Below, one piece after another: positions 1 to 8,096 of a stretch of DNA of 40,367 nt (the stretch's first letter is position 1; each line of letters starts with the position of its first letter). The stretch is from Saprospiraceae bacterium (GTDB lineage: Bacteria; Bacteroidota; Bacteroidia; Chitinophagales; Saprospiraceae), in contig JAKVCU010000085.1 of assembly GCA_022448955.1 (NCBI GenBank), positions 1 through 40,367 of the forward strand, in the 5' to 3' direction. A model generated the notes under the pieces. It was given only the letters and a program-made list of their open reading frames with translations, did not search any database and had not been told where the DNA came from. A program made the translations under genes and the position numbers.

Positions 1-1
1 G

Positions 2-565
2 GCACCGGCAAAGTCGGTCAAGGCACCAGCAAAGTTGGTCAAGATACCAGCAAACTTCGTCCAGGTACCACCACAGCCAAAGTTAGTATTGCCACCACCA
101 AAGCCAAAATTGGTCTGGCCACCACCACCAAAGCCAAGCTGTGTCATTCCACCACCAAAAGCACAGTGCGTCTTTCCACCACCAAAGCCAAAGGTGGAGG
201 AAATTTTTAAGGTGGTAGAACAAATGCCTCGTTTCCCAGGTTGTGAAGACCTGCCGAGCAAGGCAGAAAAAGATCAGTGTGCGCAGAAAAAGCTACTTCA
301 GTTTATTTACAAAAACATCAAGTATCCTGCAATCGCTCGTGAAAATGGTGTAGAAGGTACCGTTGTGATTCAGTTCGTAGTTGATTCGGACGGTAGTATC
401 GATAACGCGAAAGTTGTTCGTGATATCGGGGCACAATGTGGCCAAGAAGCACTACGCGTAGTAGAGTTGATGAACTCTAAAGGGCTGAATTGGACACCTG
501 GTAAGCAGCGTGGCCGTCCAGTGAAGGTACAATTTAACCTTCCTGTTAAGTTCCGCCTTGAGTAA
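2..565 (+). CDS. TonB-family energy-transducer-like protein, 5' end cut by window
   Basis: The reading frame is open from base 2, so the gene starts outside the window; the TTG at 35 is not a convincing start. The visible part has two regions. The first ~65 residues are a Pro/Lys-rich linker made of imperfect units of about 9-10 residues (PPPKPKLVW, PPPKAQCVF, PPPKPKVEE), of the kind TonB proteins use to span the periplasm. The last ~115 residues (from MPRFPGCEDL to the end, LPVKFRLE) match the Bacteroidota TonB C-terminal domain: KYPAIARENGVEGTVVIQF followed by VDSDGSI. In this family the domain contacts TonB boxes of outer-membrane receptors such as the SusC protein further right, or serves a stand-alone periplasmic role. 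The missing N-terminus should decide whether a membrane anchor or a BlaR1-like domain is present. A strong hairpin terminator follows directly. Confidence 0.85.
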   Translation, partial: APAKSVKAPAKLVKIPANFVQVPPQPKLVLPPPKPKLVWPPPPKPSCVIPPPKAQCVFPPPKPKVEEIFKVVEQMPRFPGCEDLPSKAEKDQCAQKKLLQFIYKNIKYPAIARENGVEGTVVIQFVVDSDGSIDNAKVVRDIGAQCGQEALRVVELMNSKGLNWTPGKQRGRPVKVQFNLPVKFRLE

Positions 566-586
566 GATACTTTACTCATTTAGCAA

Positions 587-624
587 AATGGCTAATCCTC
601 TAGAAGGATTAGCCATTTTTTTTT
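587..624 (+). terminator. Rho-independent terminator of the TonB-like gene
   Basis: A perfect 13-bp stem (587-599 with 605-617, AATGGCTAATCCT / AGGATTAGCCATT) with loop CTAGA is followed by a run of T. It lies 22 bp after the stop codon. Confidence 0.9.
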
Positions 625-745
625 GAAAACTTTAACCTTCCACCATTTTGATGACGTGCTAATCCCCAATATATTTATAGTTGGAGTTGTAAACTCTCTC
701 AACTGAATGAGCAATTGCTTGTTCTAAATTAAAAAGTCTGATACA

Positions 746-2545
746 ATGAGGGTATTTTTTCTTGCCGTGGGGATTCTTTTTAGCGTTCAATTATTGGGAC
801 AGAATGCCAGATTGGCTCAACAATACTACAGCGATGGTGAATACGAAAAAGCGGCTATTCTATATGAAAAACTATATGAAAAAAATCGATCTAATGATTA
901 TTATTTTGATCGGTTTGTCGACTGTTTGATCTTTCTCGAAAATTATGATCGTTGTGAATTAGCCATCAAAAGAGAAATCGACAAGCAGCCAAAGAATAGT
1001 AAGTTGTTTGTTACTTACGGGAAATTGTTAGAAAGCCAATTTCGTGACGAAGAAGCTAAGCAAGCATACCGAAAAGCAATAGAAAACCTTCCTCCTAATC
1101 AATATCAAATTACTAGACTCGCCAACGCTTTTATTCGCCAAACGAAATATGATTTGGCAATCGAAACTTATGAGACTGGTATAAAAGCATTAGGGGATGA
1201 AGCTGTATTTGCTTATAGTTTGGGGGATCTGTATCGTCGAAAAGGTGACTCAAAGCCTATGATCAAGTACTATCTGAGCAGTTTGGATGCCAATCCAGCA
1301 CGCATCGGAAACTTAAAAACCATCTTTCAAAGATATCTTCCAAAAGAAGACTATAAAGAGTTGCAAGTTCAGCTTTATGAGCGTGTACAAGGAAATGAAG
1401 ATGCACTTCATTTCCCGGAGCTGTTAACTTGGGTCTTCATCCAAAGAAAAGATTATAATGGTGCTTTTAGGCAAGTAAGAGCACTTGATCGCAAGCTCCA
1501 AGAGAACGGTGGCCGCGTTTACCGAATAGCCGAAATTGCCGCAAATGACGGGGATTATGATGCCGCAATTAAAGCCTACGAATATATTGTAGAGAAAAAG
1601 GGTAATATTTCTACCTTTTATATCGATGCAAAAAGAGAAGCGCTAAGATGTCGTAGAAATAAATTGGTAGAAGGATTTGATTATACAGAAGAAGATTTAC
1701 AAATCTTAGAAGCACAATACGAGGCTTTCTTAAACGAGTTTGGACGCTCCAAACTAACTGCTGAAATTATTTATGAATTGGCCAACCTAGAGGCATTTTA
1801 CTTAAATGATCTAGATAAAGCTATTCGCTTATTAGATGAGATGATTGCCTTTCCAAATGTTGATCCTTTTATTCAGGCAGAGGGGAAATTGAACCTTGCA
1901 GATTTTTATCTGATGAAAGGGGATATATGGGAAGCTACTCTATTGTATTCTCAAGTAGATAAAGCCTACAAAGATGACCTATTGGGGCATGAAGCTCGCC
2001 TTAGAAACGCACGTTTGTCATATTACAATGCAGATTTTCAGTGGGCACAAGCGCAATGCGATATTTTAAAAGCATCCACTTCTAAGTTAATTGCTAATGA
2101 TGCACTAGATTTATCCATTTTCATCATGGATAACCTAGGGTTGGATACTACAGTAGCAGCAATGGAATTGTATGCCGAAGCAGAACTATTAGTTTTTCAA
2201 AATCGCTTTTCAGGGGCTTTTGCCAAATTAGATACCTTGGTAGCTACATTTCCTGAACACAGCTTGGATGATGATGTACTTTACTTAAAATCAAAAATTT
2301 ATTACAAAAAAAGAGAATATCAGACAACTGCAGATTTATTGCAGCAAATCATAGATAAGCATCCAGAAGAAATTAGAGCAGATAATGCTATTTACGAACT
2401 AGCAAATTTGTGTGAGCTACACTTTAATGATTTGGAAAAGGCGAAAATACTTTACGAAAAATTATTTATAGATTACTCTGGAAGTACCTTAGCAGTAGAT
2501 GCTAGAAAAAGGTTTAGGATACTGAGAGGCGATAATATCCAGTGA
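746..2545 (+). CDS. Secreted tetratricopeptide-repeat protein
   Basis: 599 residues. The N-terminus (MRVFFLAVGILFSVQLLGQ) is a signal peptide, so the protein is exported to the periplasm or outer membrane. TPR-type helical pairs are visible from about residue 22 (AQQYYSDGEYEKAAILYEKL) through residue 180, again around 255-290, and in the C-terminal third, where the spacing (YYKKREYQTTADLLQQII, then LEKAKILYEKLFIDYSGS) resembles the YfiO/BamD style of TPR. No catalytic motif is seen. TPR proteins of this kind act as scaffolds in envelope complexes; the partner cannot be inferred here. The gene is monocistronic between two hairpins. The ATG at 746 is chosen because it starts the signal peptide. 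The exact role is unknown. Confidence 0.85.
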   Translation: MRVFFLAVGILFSVQLLGQNARLAQQYYSDGEYEKAAILYEKLYEKNRSNDYYFDRFVDCLIFLENYDRCELAIKREIDKQPKNSKLFVTYGKLLESQFRDEEAKQAYRKAIENLPPNQYQITRLANAFIRQTKYDLAIETYETGIKALGDEAVFAYSLGDLYRRKGDSKPMIKYYLSSLDANPARIGNLKTIFQRYLPKEDYKELQVQLYERVQGNEDALHFPELLTWVFIQRKDYNGAFRQVRALDRKLQENGGRVYRIAEIAANDGDYDAAIKAYEYIVEKKGNISTFYIDAKREALRCRRNKLVEGFDYTEEDLQILEAQYEAFLNEFGRSKLTAEIIYELANLEAFYLNDLDKAIRLLDEMIAFPNVDPFIQAEGKLNLADFYLMKGDIWEATLLYSQVDKAYKDDLLGHEARLRNARLSYYNADFQWAQAQCDILKASTSKLIANDALDLSIFIMDNLGLDTTVAAMELYAEAELLVFQNRFSGAFAKLDTLVATFPEHSLDDDVLYLKSKIYYKKREYQTTADLLQQIIDKHPEEIRADNAIYELANLCELHFNDLEKAKILYEKLFIDYSGSTLAVDARKRFRILRGDNIQ

Positions 2546-2570
2546 TACTCTTTACAGAACATAAATAACT

Positions 2571-2608
2571 AAGCGGTCAAGGATTGCTATTTTGAACCTT
2601 GACCGCTT
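2571..2608. terminator. Convergent hairpin between TPR gene and rpmH
   Basis: A 12-bp perfect stem (2571-2582 with 2597-2608, AAGCGGTCAAGG / CCTTGACCGCTT), loop of 14 nt. T-run is weak. A second 9-bp hairpin lies at 2622-2644 (AAATACAAA / TTTGTATTT). Together they could stop transcripts from both directions. Confidence 0.6.
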
Positions 2609-2690
2609 AATTATTGGTAGGAAATACAAAAGCAATTTGTATTTATCTACATATAATAACAACGCCCTATAATAAGTGACTAAATCATCC

Positions 2691-2852
2691 TTACTTAACG
2701 CGCATATTCTTCTCGTCAGAAACGGTCAATTTCGCACGACCTTTTGCACGACGACGTGATAATACCTTACGGCCATTTTTGGTTGCCATACGAGTACGGA
2801 ATCCATGTTTGTTTGTACGCTTTCTTCTTGATGGTTGATATGTCCTTTTCAT
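2691..2852 (-). CDS. rpmH: 50S ribosomal protein L34
   Basis: 53 residues, starting [19 protein letters not shown], the hallmark N-terminus of L34, and ending in a basic tail with [15 protein letters not shown] longer reading frame begins at 2873, but its extra seven residues are not part of L34 and lie inside a stem-loop, so the ATG at 2852 is the start. L34 is a small basic protein of the large ribosomal subunit. The gene is not next to rnpA or dnaA here, unlike the classical arrangement in many bacteria. It is preceded by its own promoter and a roughly 190-nt structured leader, so it is probably transcribed apart from frr. Confidence 0.97.
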   Translation of the reverse strand: MKRTYQPSRRKRTNKHGFRTRMATKNGRKVLSRRRAKGRAKLTVSDEKNMRVK

Positions 2853-2896
2853 GTGTTTAAAATTTTTCTGCAACAGTTGAATATGCAGAAAAATTT
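2853..2896 (-). promoter_or_regulatory. Stem-loop directly before the rpmH start codon
   Basis: A perfect 13-bp inverted repeat (2860-2872 with 2884-2896, AAATTTTTCTGCA / TGCAGAAAAATTT) with an 11-nt loop ends 7 nt before the rpmH ATG on the minus strand. It would occupy the ribosome-binding region of the mRNA, so it may control translation; this is inference. Confidence 0.55.
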
Positions 2897-3044
2897 CCGC
2901 ACAAATGGAACCGCTGCGCTCTCGCCTAAATATTCCTTAATTTAACTTTGTGGGTTATTTATAATTAAGAAAGATTAGGCTCGTTTCATCTTTCTAACTT
3001 TAAATTGCCCAAACGGGCTTTTGTTCCCGCTTAAAAAAGTGGGA

Positions 3045-3075
3045 CAAAGGTAGCAGTATTTTTGAATTTAGCCAA
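3045..3075 (-). promoter_or_regulatory. Putative rpmH promoter (Bacteroidota type)
   Basis: On the minus strand an exact TAnnTTTG box, TACCTTTG (3052 to 3045), lies 19 nt downstream of TTGG (3075 to 3072), which is close to the -33 TTTG. Predicted start near 3038, giving a leader of about 190 nt. The leader contains further small hairpins (GCCC-GTTT-GGGC at 3007-3018; TCCC...GGGA near 3025-3044). Nothing else is seen in the 2853-3108 gap. Confidence 0.6.
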
Positions 3076-3100
3076 TTAATTCTCTTCTAAAAAGATAAAT

Positions 3101-3143
3101 TTTAGTAAAAGAAGTAGATGAATCATCAATTCATCTACTTCTT
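3101..3143 (-). terminator. Terminator of frr
   Basis: A perfect 15-bp stem (3109-3123 with 3129-3143) with a 5-nt loop lies 18 bp after the frr stop. Read on the minus strand it is followed by TTTTACT. It separates frr from the rpmH promoter. Confidence 0.8.
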
Positions 3144-3161
3144 AGAAATAAAAAGTACAGA

Positions 3162-3728
3162 TTATACCGTCATAATATCTTTCTCTTTCGCTTTGATCAT
3201 CTCATCGATCTTGCCAGCGTAAGACTTCGTCATGGAATCCATTTCATCCTCTTTTTGTTTACCCATATCTTCAGCTAAGCCATTTTTAACTGCTTTTTTG
3301 ATTTCAGAAATGGCATCTCTTCTCGTGTTTCGAGTACTGACCTTTGCATCTTCACCTGCTGCTTTTGCTCGTTTTGCCAGTTCTTTACGACGTTCTTCTG
3401 TCAAAGGAGGAATACTGATCCTTACAATTTCTCCGTCATTCATGGGGGTGAAACCTAGATTGGCCTCAAAAATTGATTTTTCAATAGGACCAAGCATACT
3501 TTTTTCCCATGGCTGGATTACGATCGTTCTAGCGTCAGAAATACTAATATTTGCTACTTGGTTCATTGGTGTTGGCGTACCATAATAAGCTACCATCAAT
3601 CCGCTAAAAGTAGCAGGATTAGCTTTTCCTGTACTTATCTTTCCCAATTCTTTTTTTAAGTGTTCTAGCGAAGAATTCATTGAATCTTCTGCTAATTCAA
3701 AAATGTCATTAATCTCATCCATGATCAA
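3162..3728 (-). CDS. frr: Ribosome recycling factor
   Basis: 188 residues, the usual length for RRF. RRF splits post-termination ribosomes together with EF-G in the cytoplasm. Typical features are seen: the N-terminal helix (SMNSSLEHLKKELGKISTG), the IVIQPWEKS stretch of domain II, the IRISIPPLTEERRKEL-like segment (here VRISIPPLTEERRKEL), the basic helix with RNTRRDAI, and a C-terminal helix ending in Lys-rich KAKEKDIMTV. The first Met or the Met two codons later may be the start. The gene lies in a minus-strand run after serS and the metallopeptidase (94-bp gap). A 12-bp palindrome (AAATACGTATTT, 3737-3748) lies 8 bp before the start and could be an operator. pyrH, a frequent partner, is not next to it. 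Confidence 0.96.
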   Translation of the reverse strand: MIMDEINDIFELAEDSMNSSLEHLKKELGKISTGKANPATFSGLMVAYYGTPTPMNQVANISISDARTIVIQPWEKSMLGPIEKSIFEANLGFTPMNDGEIVRISIPPLTEERRKELAKRAKAAGEDAKVSTRNTRRDAISEIKKAVKNGLAEDMGKQKEDEMDSMTKSYAGKIDEMIKAKEKDIMTV

Positions 3729-3822
3729 GTTATTTTAAATACGTATTTCATTTAAAAACATGAAGTTCTTAAAATTTTATTAAAAGGAATAATGGATCAT
3801 ACTATTTCCTTCCATCTGCGTA

Positions 3823-4518
3823 CTATCTGTTATTTGCTCCGCGATAACGCATGATTAAATAAAGGAGCATGACCAGTGCTGAAAGTGCAGCGGCAACATA
3901 AGTCATAGCTGCCCACCAAAGGGCATCCTTAGCAGCTGCATATTCCTGATTACTAAGCGTGTTGGTTTCTTCCAACCAAGCCAAGGCTCTATTACTAGCG
4001 TCAAATTCGACAGGTAATGTGATGAAACTAAATAATGCTGTGACACCAAATGCAACAATTGTAATTAGCATAATTTGCGGCATGGTATTCAGGGCAGCAA
4101 ACGCAAATATTAATAAATATTGTTGGGCCATGGCAGACAACTGAACAATGGGCACGATCGCCGATCGCATTTTCAAAAAGTTATATGCGGTCGCATGTTG
4201 TACGGCATGGCCACACTCATGTGCTGCAACAGCAGCTGCCGACACATGTCTTCCATGATAAACTTCTGGACTTAGGCTAATGCGCTTAACCTGCGGATTG
4301 TAATGATCGGATAAAAAGCCTCTTCCCTCTACAATTTCAACATCGTGGATTCCATAATGCTTCAGCATATCATGGGCTATTTCCGCCCCACTTCTGCCAT
4401 TGCGCAGTCGCATTTGAGTATAGTAATTAAACTTGCTCTTTAACCGACCACTAATGATCATCCCGACAATAGAAGTCAAACCGATGATCGCCATATATCC
4501 TAAATCATATCCCATCAT
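3823..4518 (-). CDS. Membrane zinc metallopeptidase, YugP/Zn_peptidase_2 family
   Basis: 231 residues. It fits the family often annotated as zinc metallopeptidase or neutral zinc protease (Zn_peptidase_2, formerly DUF2265). The motif HECGH at residues 100-104 is the HExxH zinc site. An N-terminal membrane helix (LGYMAIIGLTSIVGMIISG) precedes the domain; hydrophobic segments follow at about 120-165 and 205-225 (TYVAAALSALVMLLYLIM). The active site next to the membrane suggests a role in envelope protein turnover, though no substrate is known for the family. The gene follows serS by 69 bp on the same strand and is probably co-transcribed. The start could be the first or second Met. Confidence 0.9.
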   Translation of the reverse strand: MMGYDLGYMAIIGLTSIVGMIISGRLKSKFNYYTQMRLRNGRSGAEIAHDMLKHYGIHDVEIVEGRGFLSDHYNPQVKRISLSPEVYHGRHVSAAAVAAHECGHAVQHATAYNFLKMRSAIVPIVQLSAMAQQYLLIFAFAALNTMPQIMLITIVAFGVTALFSFITLPVEFDASNRALAWLEETNTLSNQEYAAAKDALWWAAMTYVAAALSALVMLLYLIMRYRGANNR

Positions 4519-4587
4519 AGTTGTTAAATTTAACTATTGTCAAGTTTCTACAATAAATATAGTTTTAACAATAAGATTTGCAACTAC

Positions 4588-5865
4588 CTATTTTATCATG
4601 TCAAATCGCGTGTAATCTTGAAGAGCAGCTGGGATTTTGATTCCTTCCGATGTTTGATTATTTTCTAACAAAGCAGCCACAATTCTTGCTAATGCTAAAG
4701 CACTACCATTTAGCGTATGTGCTAAACGAGTTGATTTCCCGTCTTTGAAGCGTAGCTTCATACGGTTACTTTGGAAGGTTTCAAAGTTAGAAACAGAGCT
4801 TACCTCTAGCCAACGCTTTTGCGCAGCAGAATATACTTCGAAATCAAAAGTTAAGGCAGAAGTAAATCCTAAATCGCCACCACAAAGACGAAGTATACGG
4901 TAAGGTAATTCTAGTTTCTGCAATATTGCTTCCACATGTTTTACCATTTCATTCAATGTATCATAAGAATGATCTGGGTGCTGAAGTTGGACGATTTCCA
5001 CCTTATCAAATTGATGAACTCGGTTCAAGCCGCGAACATGGGCACCATAAGAACCTGCTTCTCTTCTGAAACAAGGCGTGTAAGCTGTAAGTTTGATTGG
5101 AAAATCGTCTTTTGAAATAATAAGGTCTCTATATATATTAGTCACTGGTACCTCAGCAGTAGGGATAAGGTATAAGTCATCCTTTTCTGCATGATACATC
5201 TGCCCTTCTTTATCGGGTAGCTGCCCAGTGGCTCTAGCAGTATCTTCATTTACTAAAAGCGGCGGAATAATCTCTTCATAACCAGCTTTATGCGCTTCAT
5301 CTAAAAAGAAGTTGATTAATGCACGCTGAAGTTTTGCTCCAGATCCTCTGTAAAGGGGAAAACCAGAACCAGTGATTTTTGTACCTAACTCTAAGTTAAA
5401 TAAGTTATACTTTTTAGCCAATTCCCAGTGAGGAAGTGCATCATGGTCTAATTCTGGAAGTGGCTGATCCCAATCTTGAGCAATTTCGTTATCCTCATCA
5501 GTACTTCCTGCAGGAACAGATGAATGTGGTACATTGGGAATGGTGTACAAAGAGGCTGTAAGTTGTGTTTTTATAGATTTGAATTCTTCTTCTAGGCCTG
5601 CACTTTTATCTTTCAATTCAGCGACCTTTGCTTTCATTGTATTAGCTTCTTGTGCTTTACCAGACTTAAATAACTGTCCAATCTCTTTGGATAACTTATT
5701 TCTTTCTGCAAGCATTTCATCTAGTTGCGTTTGCACTTGTTTACGCTGATCATCTAAGGCAATCACTTGATCGATCACAGCTAGTTCTTCTTTACCAAGC
5801 CTCCGCTTTTCTAGGGCTTCCAAAACTTTATTTTTGTTGTTGCGGATAAAGCTAACTTCGAGCAT
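4588..5865 (-). CDS. serS: Seryl-tRNA synthetase
   Basis: 425 residues, normal length for bacterial SerRS. It charges tRNA-Ser with serine using ATP in the cytoplasm. The N-terminal ~110 residues form the long antiparallel coiled-coil arm (LDDQRKQVQTQLDEMLAERN and onwards) that binds the tRNA long variable arm. The class II catalytic core shows motif 2 (CFRREAGSYGAHVRG), the serine-pocket region (IPTAEVPVTNIYRD) and motif 3 (NGSALALARIVAALLEN). It is the first gene of the minus-strand run serS - metallopeptidase - frr and is divergent from rho. A 17-bp palindrome lies in its leader. Confidence 0.98.
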   Translation of the reverse strand: MLEVSFIRNNKNKVLEALEKRRLGKEELAVIDQVIALDDQRKQVQTQLDEMLAERNKLSKEIGQLFKSGKAQEANTMKAKVAELKDKSAGLEEEFKSIKTQLTASLYTIPNVPHSSVPAGSTDEDNEIAQDWDQPLPELDHDALPHWELAKKYNLFNLELGTKITGSGFPLYRGSGAKLQRALINFFLDEAHKAGYEEIIPPLLVNEDTARATGQLPDKEGQMYHAEKDDLYLIPTAEVPVTNIYRDLIISKDDFPIKLTAYTPCFRREAGSYGAHVRGLNRVHQFDKVEIVQLQHPDHSYDTLNEMVKHVEAILQKLELPYRILRLCGGDLGFTSALTFDFEVYSAAQKRWLEVSSVSNFETFQSNRMKLRFKDGKSTRLAHTLNGSALALARIVAALLENNQTSEGIKIPAALQDYTRFDMIK

Positions 5866-6283
5866 AAAATGTTATTATTTTTAAAAAAATTGGGGAAATA
5901 CTTGACCCGAACAAACTTTGTTCGTTATTTTTGGTTAGAATTTTTGCAAAGATACTATTTGAATTTAAGAAATTAAATGTATTTTTGCTTCGACAACGTA
6001 AAGGCACACCATAATAATTAGGAGCATCTTTATTAAGTCTGGTAAATAGGTGTTGTGTTCATTTCCTACTAACTTTCTTCCACAAACATTGCTTTTTTAA
6101 TTTTTATTAAGGAAATTTTGTGACAGAAATTAAGTTCGACTTTTGACTAAAAAGCTAAGATATTACAATATTCAGTAATTCCTCGCTTTGCTTTTCCTTG
6201 TAAAATTCATCTACTTTTTTCACTAATCATTGAATTACTACTTTCTATAGGCATTCAACATTTTTAAACACATTTCTCAAATT
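5866..6283. promoter_or_regulatory. Divergent serS/rho promoter region
   Basis: 418 bp without a gene. Plus strand: TTTG (5958-5961) and, 18 nt further, TATTTTTG (5980-5987), a good Bacteroidota promoter for rho with a predicted leader of nearly 290 nt. Minus strand: TATCTTTG (5954 to 5947) is an exact -7 box for serS; its -33 box is weak. The two boxes nearly abut, so the two polymerases would compete. In the serS leader a palindrome CGAACAAA-C-TTTGTTCG lies at 5908-5924, about 43 bp before the start codon. The rho leader has no obvious ORF. Confidence 0.65.
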
Positions 6284-7948
6284 ATGCTGGATATATTGCA
6301 GTTAAACGACATGCTTGTACCTGAGTTACGTGAACTTGCGGAGCAAATCGGTCTAACAGGTTATAAGCGCTTGAATAAGCAAGAACTGATCCACCGAATT
6401 TTGGATCATCAGGCCGTCGTTGGTGCTACTGGAGAATCCGAGGAGAACTCTTCTGAGTCAGAGGAACCTGCAAAGAAACCACGTAGAGCACGAAAAGCCC
6501 GTCTCAGAGAAGAGGACAAGCGTGACAACGGCGATCAAAATAACAACAAAAAAGAAGAAGAAGATAGTTCCGAACAAAAGGAAGAAACTTCAGAAGAAGA
6601 AGAAAAACCTCCTATCCGTAAAAAAGCTCGACGTCGCCCAGACAAAGATGAGGCGGAGGATGATCATAAGGAAGAAACGCCTAACGAACGTGAAAAACCA
6701 AGAGAACGAAGCGATAGAGACAGAGGAGGTCGTGATCGCGCAGATAGAAGAAGAAGGGATCGCTCAGATGACCGTCCACCTCAAGAAGAAAAAGAAGTAG
6801 CTCCAGAACATAAATTCGATATCGAATTAGATGGTATCATCGAAGGAGAAGGTATATTGGAAATGATGCCTGATGGCTATGGTTTCTTGAGGTCTGCTGA
6901 CTATAACTATTTGACATCTCCTGATGATATATATGTTTCTCCTTCTCAGATCAAATTATTTGGCTTGCGTACAGGAGATACCGTACGTGGTGCGATCCGT
7001 CCACCAAAAGAAGGTGAAAAATACTTCGCTCTTCTAAGGGTTTCTTTAATTAATGGCCTAAGTCCTCAGGATATTCGTGATAGAGTTCCTTTCGACTACT
7101 TAACACCATTATTCCCAGAAGAAAAATTCCGCCTAACTTCTTCTCCAACAGGAAGAGATTTTGGTAATCGTATGATTGACCTATTCTCGCCAATTGGTAA
7201 AGGTCAGCGTGGTTTGATTGTTGCCCAGCCAAAAACAGGTAAAACTTTCTTGCTTAAAGACGTTGCCAACGCTATCGCTAAAAACCACCCAGAATGTTAC
7301 CTTATCGTGTTATTGATCGATGAGCGACCAGAAGAGGTAACAGATATGAAACGTTCTGTAAATGCAGAAGTAATTGCTTCTACATTTGACGAACCAGCTG
7401 AGAACCACGTAAGAGTGGCTGGCGTAGTACTAGAAAAAGCAAAACGATTAGTAGAGTGTGGTCATGACGTAGTTATCCTATTGGATTCTATTACACGTCT
7501 TGCTCGTGCGTACAATACGGTTGCTCCTGCCAGTGGTAAGGTGCTGTCGGGTGGTGTGGAAGCAAATGCTTTGCACAAACCGAAGAAGTTCTTTGGTGCT
7601 GCTCGTAATATCGAAGATGGAGGTTCTCTAACCATTTTGGCAACAGCCTTAATCGATACTGGTTCTAAGATGGATGGTGTAATCTTCGAAGAGTTCAAAG
7701 GTACAGGTAATATGGAACTTCAGTTGGATCGCTCATTAGCGAACAAGCGTCTTTACCCTGCTATCGATCTCACAAGATCAAGTACGCGTCGTGATGATAT
7801 CTTGTTAGACAAAGATACTTTACAACGTATGTTTATACTAAGAAACCACCTTGCAGATATGAAGCCAGACGAGGCGATGGAATTCTTGCGTAAGAATATG
7901 TTACATACTTCTAGTAACGAAGAATTCTTGACTTCAATGAATGGCTAG
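6284..7948 (+). CDS. rho: Transcription termination factor Rho with charged insert
   Basis: 554 residues against about 420 in E. coli; the extra length is a low-complexity insert. Rho is the hexameric RNA-dependent ATPase that ends transcription. Order of parts: Rho N-terminal helical domain (residues 1-45, [18 protein letters not shown]), an insert rich in Glu, Lys, Arg and Asp (about 46-178), the cold-shock-like RNA-binding domain (about 185-265, [15 protein letters not shown]), and the ATPase. Walker A is QPKTGKT at 315-321; Walker B is [16 protein letters not shown]. The Q/R-loop region ([20 protein letters not shown]) is present. Large charged inserts at this place are known in Bacteroidota Rho. 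The nucleotide sequence of the insert is an A/G-rich run of near-triplet repeats. A long leader upstream and a terminator hairpin downstream are seen. Confidence 0.97.
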   Translation: MLDILQLNDMLVPELRELAEQIGLTGYKRLNKQELIHRILDHQAVVGATGESEENSSESEEPAKKPRRARKARLREEDKRDNGDQNNNKKEEEDSSEQKEETSEEEEKPPIRKKARRRPDKDEAEDDHKEETPNEREKPRERSDRDRGGRDRADRRRRDRSDDRPPQEEKEVAPEHKFDIELDGIIEGEGILEMMPDGYGFLRSADYNYLTSPDDIYVSPSQIKLFGLRTGDTVRGAIRPPKEGEKYFALLRVSLINGLSPQDIRDRVPFDYLTPLFPEEKFRLTSSPTGRDFGNRMIDLFSPIGKGQRGLIVAQPKTGKTFLLKDVANAIAKNHPECYLIVLLIDERPEEVTDMKRSVNAEVIASTFDEPAENHVRVAGVVLEKAKRLVECGHDVVILLDSITRLARAYNTVAPASGKVLSGGVEANALHKPKKFFGAARNIEDGGSLTILATALIDTGSKMDGVIFEEFKGTGNMELQLDRSLANKRLYPAIDLTRSSTRRDDILLDKDTLQRMFILRNHLADMKPDEAMEFLRKNMLHTSSNEEFLTSMNG

Positions 7949-8020
7949 ACGTGAAGTGAATTTGATTTCAACTTCATGCTCGATATTTGTATGTTCGTAG
8001 AGAATAAAATTTTCGTAAAA

Positions 8021-8028
8021 TAATTTTG
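8021..8028 (+). promoter_or_regulatory. Possible -7 box before the 8097 gene
   Basis: TAATTTTG matches TAnnTTTG exactly, 69 bp before the next start codon. No good -33 TTTG is at the right distance (TTCG at 7994-7997 is the nearest), and the rho terminator lies just after it, so this is weak. Confidence 0.3.
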
Positions 8029-8039
8029 GGAAAATCATG

Positions 8040-8076
8040 AACCCCTGAAGCCTGCTTCATGGGGTTTCTTTTTTCT
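8040..8076 (+). terminator. Terminator of rho
   Basis: Stem AACCCC-TGAAGC (8040-8051) pairs with GCTTCA-T-GGGGTT (8054-8066) with one bulged T and a 2-nt formal loop, followed by TCTTTTTTC. It lies 91 bp after the rho stop. Confidence 0.8.
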
Positions 8077-8096
8077 ATTTATATCACGCTTCGATT

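Noticed and set aside
2853-2873. Seven-residue N-terminal extension of L34
   Set aside because: L34 begins MKRTYQPS in this group and the extension is part of the leader stem-loop.
6420-6800. 126-codon Lys/Glu-rich frame inside rho
   Set aside because: It is a shifted reading of the purine-rich insert of rho; composition is explained by the real frame.
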